NCBI GenBank assembly: GCA_039619475.1
Contig: CM077115.1
Location: forward strand, 133,178,172-133,242,171
Direction of reading: 5' to 3'
Source of the DNA: Icerya purchasi
Lineage: Eukaryota > Arthropoda > Insecta > Hemiptera > Monophlebidae
DNA length: 64,000 nucleotides
Shown here piece by piece: positions 61,428-64,000 of this stretch (the stretch's first letter is position 1; every line of letters begins with the position of its first letter). The notes under the pieces are model-generated. The model was not told the DNA's origin. It searched no databases and saw nothing but the letters and a program-made list of their open reading frames with translations. The translations under genes were made by a program, and so were the position numbers.

Positions 61428-61665
61428 AGGAGCCTATGTATGTGGTGTTCCATTTAATATGTATGGTCGAAATTTTGTTTATTTATTTATGTCATTTTAC
61501 ATTGATTTTATTTTTGCATTTATTAAGTACGGATTTCGTTGTTTTTTTTTGTTTTTTTTTTTTAATTTATTTTTTTCCGTTTAATTAGTATAAACTTTAA
61601 TTTTATTATTTTTTAATTTTCCCTGACTGCGACTCGCGCAAGGATATTGTTATCTCAAATATGCA

Positions 61666-61666
<1 letters not shown>

Positions 61667-61715
<49 letters not shown>
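61667..61715. repeat. (AAT)n microsatellite
   Basis: About sixteen tandem AAT units, the longest trinucleotide array in the window. Confidence 0.95.
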
Positions 61716-61717
<2 letters not shown>

Positions 61718-61998
61718 ACAGACGATTTGATTAATCAGCGACGGGAGAAAATTATTATTGCGGGCGAATTTATTGAAGATAAAATAGCAGATATAATCGG
61801 GCAAATAGTGTGACCGAAATGAAAGGTATTACGTCTCAATTGACATTATCACTTTTCATTTCCTAATTTGCTTATTTGTATAAGGCTGGTGGTCATTGCG
61901 GCTTTATCAGGAATTTAAAGACGCGAGCGAGAAGAACAGAGTTTCACGAGAATTGCTTATTCATGTCGCCGCGTTTGTAAGCGCGAAATAATCAACGA

Positions 61999-62045
61999 TA
62001 ATAATAATAATAATAGTAATTATTATTATTATTATTATTATTATA
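61999..62045. repeat. Inverted (AAT)n/(ATT)n array
   Basis: Six AAT units, a short AGT interruption, then eight ATT units. The two halves are complementary and could fold into one long hairpin. Confidence 0.95.
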
Positions 62046-62484
62046 ATCACGGTTTTTATCAGTTGTGAAATTATTTATTTACCCGCTCGCGCTTCTGTCC
62101 GAGAGTACACAGAAAATCCATTGTATTCACACCTGCATCGTCGACCGTTCCCTTTGTATCTTAATTATCTCATCTTTACTGAATAAACGAATTTATTGCC
62201 AAGCAACTGACGTGTTAGTGTGCTGGTCGGCTACATCTCGTCACCGGTTACACTGGGTGATTGTCGCTGCAGCCGTGTACGGTGCCCGGTGGAATTTCTT
62301 AAAAAGTTACACCTCGATTATTTTCGTGAAGCGTTACACAGTGAAGTGCGCGCGCAAAATTTAAGACTTTTAAAAGCCGAACCTATCTGTGATCAGACGG
62401 CATCCGTTCAGGAATCGACCTTTCGATGGTGTTCGTTCTGCAGCAAGAGGTAAAGCGGAATTCACGCTCACTTACTTATTATCG

Positions 62485-62515
<31 letters not shown>

Positions 62516-64000
62516 GAGAAAAAACCGCATTATCCTTCATCCGATGGCATCGGATTTTGTTCCCGCTTCCCGTTCTCCGGACAAATTAAACCCCCCGATC
62601 CCTTCTTTCCAATTAATTGGCTGCCTCCTCTCCCTTATATCGCTTCTAGACGGAGATGTAAAATTTAAAGAAAAAAACATCGACCCTCCCTTTTAATCCC
62701 TCTTTTTTTCCTTCTATTTAAGGATTTTTTCGCGATTTTTCCCCCTCCCGAACAGAGAGAATCGAATGAAATTAAGGCCTAACGTGACGCCATTTTCTTC
62801 AATTATCCGTATAGCACTAATTCGTTTCTACGTGAGAAGATATTGATCGCTAGCATACTTTAAAAATATTCTCCAGACCTAATCGATCGTATTTTTTTCA
62901 CGGAATAACGTATACAGTCTCTTTTTACATAACTTCCAGTTTTTATAATTGCTAAGTAAATAGGATGGAATATGTAATCATGGAAAACTCGAAATTTTTT
63001 CCTATTTCATGGTAAAAGATAGCTGAAAATGTTATCCAAAAATGTCCCGAACAAAAACCTGCTCCAGAATTTAAGATTCAAAATATCTCTAGGCTCTTTG
63101 AAATAATGGCCGCCTCCCGGGTATTTGTCATTTAATATTTGATGCGCGAATAATATCGGATATTTAATACAATTGTAGAGATTAGCGTACACGAAAGTTT
63201 TGTTTATTCTTACTATCGAATGTGTAAGTACGTTATACGGCCAGCGTGAGAAAGTGTCATTTTGACTCAGGACATTCGTTTGCATGAGATGATATTTTTA
63301 ATAATGAAAATAATGATGCATTCTAAACATTTTTATCATTTGTTTTTTATAGTGTTTTAAGTTTAAATCGATACATTAGGAATAGAATGCGATTTGATAC
63401 TTTTTTTTTTAAATTGCCTTTGTAAAGTAACTCTCCTTGATAAGGTACCATGGCTTGTGAGGTTAAGCTTTCCATAGCGGTACTCTAAGCCTGATGGAAG
63501 TAAAGAGAATATTGGGGCCGCCAGTTCCTTTCTGCTTTGGATCCGGCTTTATTTTATCCTAGATAATTCTCTCGGCTACCCAATTATTTCAATTGACTAC
63601 ATATACTAGAAAGAGGGAAGAAGAAAACTTTAACAGCCGATATAAATGTATATACTTTATCGGAACATCTAAAGGAGGAAATCTCAATAATCGTCTATCT
63701 TTAACTTAGAGAAAACCGGTGAAAGCATATTTTTGTTTTTGTTGAGATATGTAATACGGTCAGTATGATCGGCTGATTATGATTTAGGCCCTTTTCTGAA
63801 TATTTGTTTGTTTTTTGTTTTTATGTTTTTTTGTTTTTTTTTTTTAATCGTCCTGACCAATAATATGACCGGGTCTAGATTAAGATAGTAAACACCCTTT
63901 GCATTGCCAAAATTGAATTTATAAGTCTTCCGTAAGCCGACGAGGAAAATAATTGTTCTTTTTAACCGATTTATAGAAACTAACTTGAAGTTAGTTTGTA

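Larger units (their letters stand above)
61428..64000. other. Gene-free stretch with trinucleotide arrays
   Basis: AT-rich with arrays listed separately. A CpG-richer part at about 62060-62700 holds overlapping ORFs of 99, 77 and 80 codons. The 77-codon ORF at 62220-62453 is hydrophilic and might be coding, but no family was recognised. A 27-base T-run lies at 62489-62515. Confidence 0.4.

Noticed and set aside
1..64000. Endogenous virus, bacterial insert or multi-gene defence system
   Set aside because: No gag/pol/env of an LTR element, no viral or bacterial gene order, no ribosome-binding sites and no closely packed genes were seen anywhere.

Overview
This is animal nuclear DNA, most likely from an insect or another arthropod. 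It is AT-rich with CpG not visibly depleted. It is full of long A/T runs and (TA)n, (AAT)n and (CATA)n microsatellites, and it carries relics of Jockey, RNase H-bearing LINE, RTE-like, Penelope-like, Tc1/mariner and hAT (ZBED-like) elements. I see no operons, no intact long gene and no tRNA or rRNA. The species cannot be fixed from this sequence. The window reads like intergenic DNA or the inside of a very long intron.

Layout. Bases 200-2217 are CpG-dense and contain the best candidate core promoter: TATAAA at 1986, an initiator-like TCAGTC at 2011, then a possible non-coding first exon ending at CAG|GTATAA (2217/2218). No matching coding exon was recognised downstream. An RTE-like LINE 3' end lies at 3168-3570. 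The 3' end of an RNase H-type LINE with an A-tail lies at 9960-10378. Two Jockey copies lie in the same (minus) orientation at about 19450-20440 and 21160-23735. The larger one is interrupted by a 0.47 kb element whose relatives occur at 12399-12680 and 17064-17575. A Penelope-like GIY-YIG relic lies near 26384-27006, and a degraded but full-length Tc1-like element at 31904-33184. A second RNase H LINE relic (minus) is at 38342-39137, and a ZBED-like hAT transposase relic at 49750-50580. Two very short retroposed insertions with target-site duplications are at 40744-40836 and 61171-61427.

The rest is unassigned AT-rich sequence with minisatellites (15, 19, 26 and 36 bp units and a 101 bp tandem duplication), microsatellites and a few purine-rich blocks. 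A second CpG-dense block lies at 27780-28760. One frame at 47548-48552 is unusually open, but no protein family was recognised in it.

No set of genes here works together as a pathway or defence system. The most informative items are the nested element family with a (TA)n end, the retroposition footprints, and the stem-like motif in the Penelope-like tail. All protein-family calls come from motif recognition by eye, because no database search could be run.
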